Shown: positions 63,349 through 64,000 of the stretch, in pieces | Numbering within the stretch: the first letter of the stretch is position 1 | Layout of the letters: each line of letters starts with the position of its first letter | Assembly (NCBI RefSeq): GCF_014764505.1 | Contig: NZ_JACXWX010000005.1 | Coordinates: 124,001 to 188,000, forward strand | DNA: 64,000 bases | Direction of reading: 5' to 3' | Source of the DNA: Phormidium tenue FACHB-886 | GTDB lineage: Bacteria > Cyanobacteriota > Cyanobacteriia > Elainellales > Elainellaceae | Program-made: the position numbers and the translations under genes | The notes under the pieces: model-generated | The model's input: the letters and a program-made list of their open reading frames with translations, nothing else | The model's database searches: none | Told to the model about the DNA's origin: nothing

Positions 63349-63462
63349 CTGTGAAATGTGGTTTTCTGTGCAGCGCCTCTAGCGCTACACAGATTGCCGC
63401 AATCTGCTGGAGACAATATTCGTCTCTTTGTTTAATTGCTAAGCCGCCCATCTGGAGGAACC

Positions 63463-64000
63463 ATGACTGCTTCTCACTCCCCTATCCGGTTGTTTATTGG
63501 GTCAAGCCCTAAGAACTCAATCGAAGAGAAAGTGTTGCGATATACGCTGCAAAAATACACCGATTACCCAATCGAGATCAATATTATCGACGGTAAAGCG
63601 GGAACGGTCAAAACACTAAATACAGGGGAAGTGAAGCAGCTGCCCCACGATCTAATCGATCATGTCAAAGGGGCAACAGCCTTCTCAATGGGACGCTGGG
63701 CAATTCCGGAGTGGTGTAATTACCAGGGCAGAGCAATTTACTGCGACTCGGATCAGCTGGCGCTTGCTGATCTATCGTTGCTGTGGAACACCGAAATGCA
63801 CGGCGCAACGCTGGCAATGGTGCCGGTTAAACAAGCGAAAAGCAGCAAACATTTCTACAAGCAGACGCTAAAGTCTTATACCGAAACAGACGAAATCTAT
63901 TACCTCGCGAGCGTCATGCTAATCGACTGCGAAAAAGCCTCGGCATGGAGCTTAGCATCGCTAATCGATTTGCTCAATCGCCAAACGTTGTCGTTGCGTG
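63463..64000 (+). CDS. Glycosyltransferase, GT8-like, 3' truncated
   Basis: Begins at 63463 after TGGAGGAA and runs open to the window end (179 codons seen). The N-terminal strand-turn RLFIGSSPKNSIEE and the motif RAIYCDSDQLALADLSLLW, with a D-x-D at the nucleotide-sugar metal site, fit a GT-A fold close to family 8 sugar transferases. It follows the kds genes by about 110 bp with a hairpin between them, and may add a sugar to the LPS core. Confidence 0.78.
   Translation, partial: MTASHSPIRLFIGSSPKNSIEEKVLRYTLQKYTDYPIEINIIDGKAGTVKTLNTGEVKQLPHDLIDHVKGATAFSMGRWAIPEWCNYQGRAIYCDSDQLALADLSLLWNTEMHGATLAMVPVKQAKSSKHFYKQTLKSYTETDEIYYLASVMLIDCEKASAWSLASLIDLLNRQTLSLR

Overview
The window is chromosomal DNA from a cyanobacterium. 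The evidence is frequent GCGATCGC palindromes (HIP1-like, for example at 24-31 and 786-793), an NDH-1 subunit NdhD, a KaiC-like double P-loop ATPase, a CAAD membrane domain, a DUF1830 protein, bifunctional HisIE, and many multi-PAS/GAF histidine kinases. A filamentous Leptolyngbya-like lineage is possible, but I cannot fix the genus from sequence alone. I see no rRNA, tRNA, CRISPR array, transposase or phage gene.

Layout. 1-4.3 kb: 3' part of ndhD, a 0.57 kb gene-poor stretch, then clpB. 4.4-8.8 kb: a three-gene overlapping operon of a KaiC-like ATPase, a degenerate receiver protein and a hybrid histidine kinase. 9.0-12.0 kb: small stress-type genes (a frameshifted small gene, a lipoprotein, hypotheticals) and a HAD phosphatase fused through a repeat linker to a CAAD membrane domain. 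12.1-14.2 kb: hemL and a small membrane protein. 14.3-19.7 kb: a complete fructose phosphotransferase operon in the order fruB-fruK-fruA. 20.0-24.3 kb: three secreted or anchored proteins of unknown function and 1.5 kb without a recognisable gene. 24.4-28.7 kb: long-form (type 2) leuA with an overlapping upstream small ORF, a UbiD decarboxylase and a DUF1830 protein. 28.8-36.7 kb: a PAS-CRP regulator, a TspO-like protein, a di-heme c-type protein, a HAD/P-loop ATPase fusion and a response regulator-histidine kinase. 37.0-43.7 kb: GH31 alpha-glucosidase with an SDR, and a five-PAS hybrid kinase that lacks its ATPase domain. 44-48 kb: DUF2231, hemerythrin-like and small membrane or lipoprotein genes. 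48.7-52.2 kb: hisIE, a MidA-type methyltransferase, a 36-residue repeat ORF, a hydrolase-like protein lacking its nucleophile, and a short hypothetical. 52.7-64 kb: a cell-surface glycan region (MBOAT acyltransferase, SGNH-like partner, DUF115-like, 2OG-Fe(II) oxygenase-like, GT-C-like membrane protein, GT4) that runs into a full Kdo/CMP-Kdo gene set (kdsD, kdsB, kdsA, kdsC) and a glycosyltransferase cut by the window end.

How the parts fit. The fru operon encodes every step from PEP to fructose-1,6-bisphosphate. The kds genes encode every step from ribulose-5-phosphate to CMP-Kdo and sit beside polysaccharide-modifying genes. The KaiC-like operon looks like a signalling module. Convergent gene pairs are often separated by long perfect hairpins that can stop transcription from both sides.

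Most notable: the KaiC-like/receiver/kinase operon, the HAD-CAAD fusion, a complete fruBKA PTS in a cyanobacterium, the kinase without a catalytic domain, the ALD-repeat micro-ORF, and the grouped Kdo genes.
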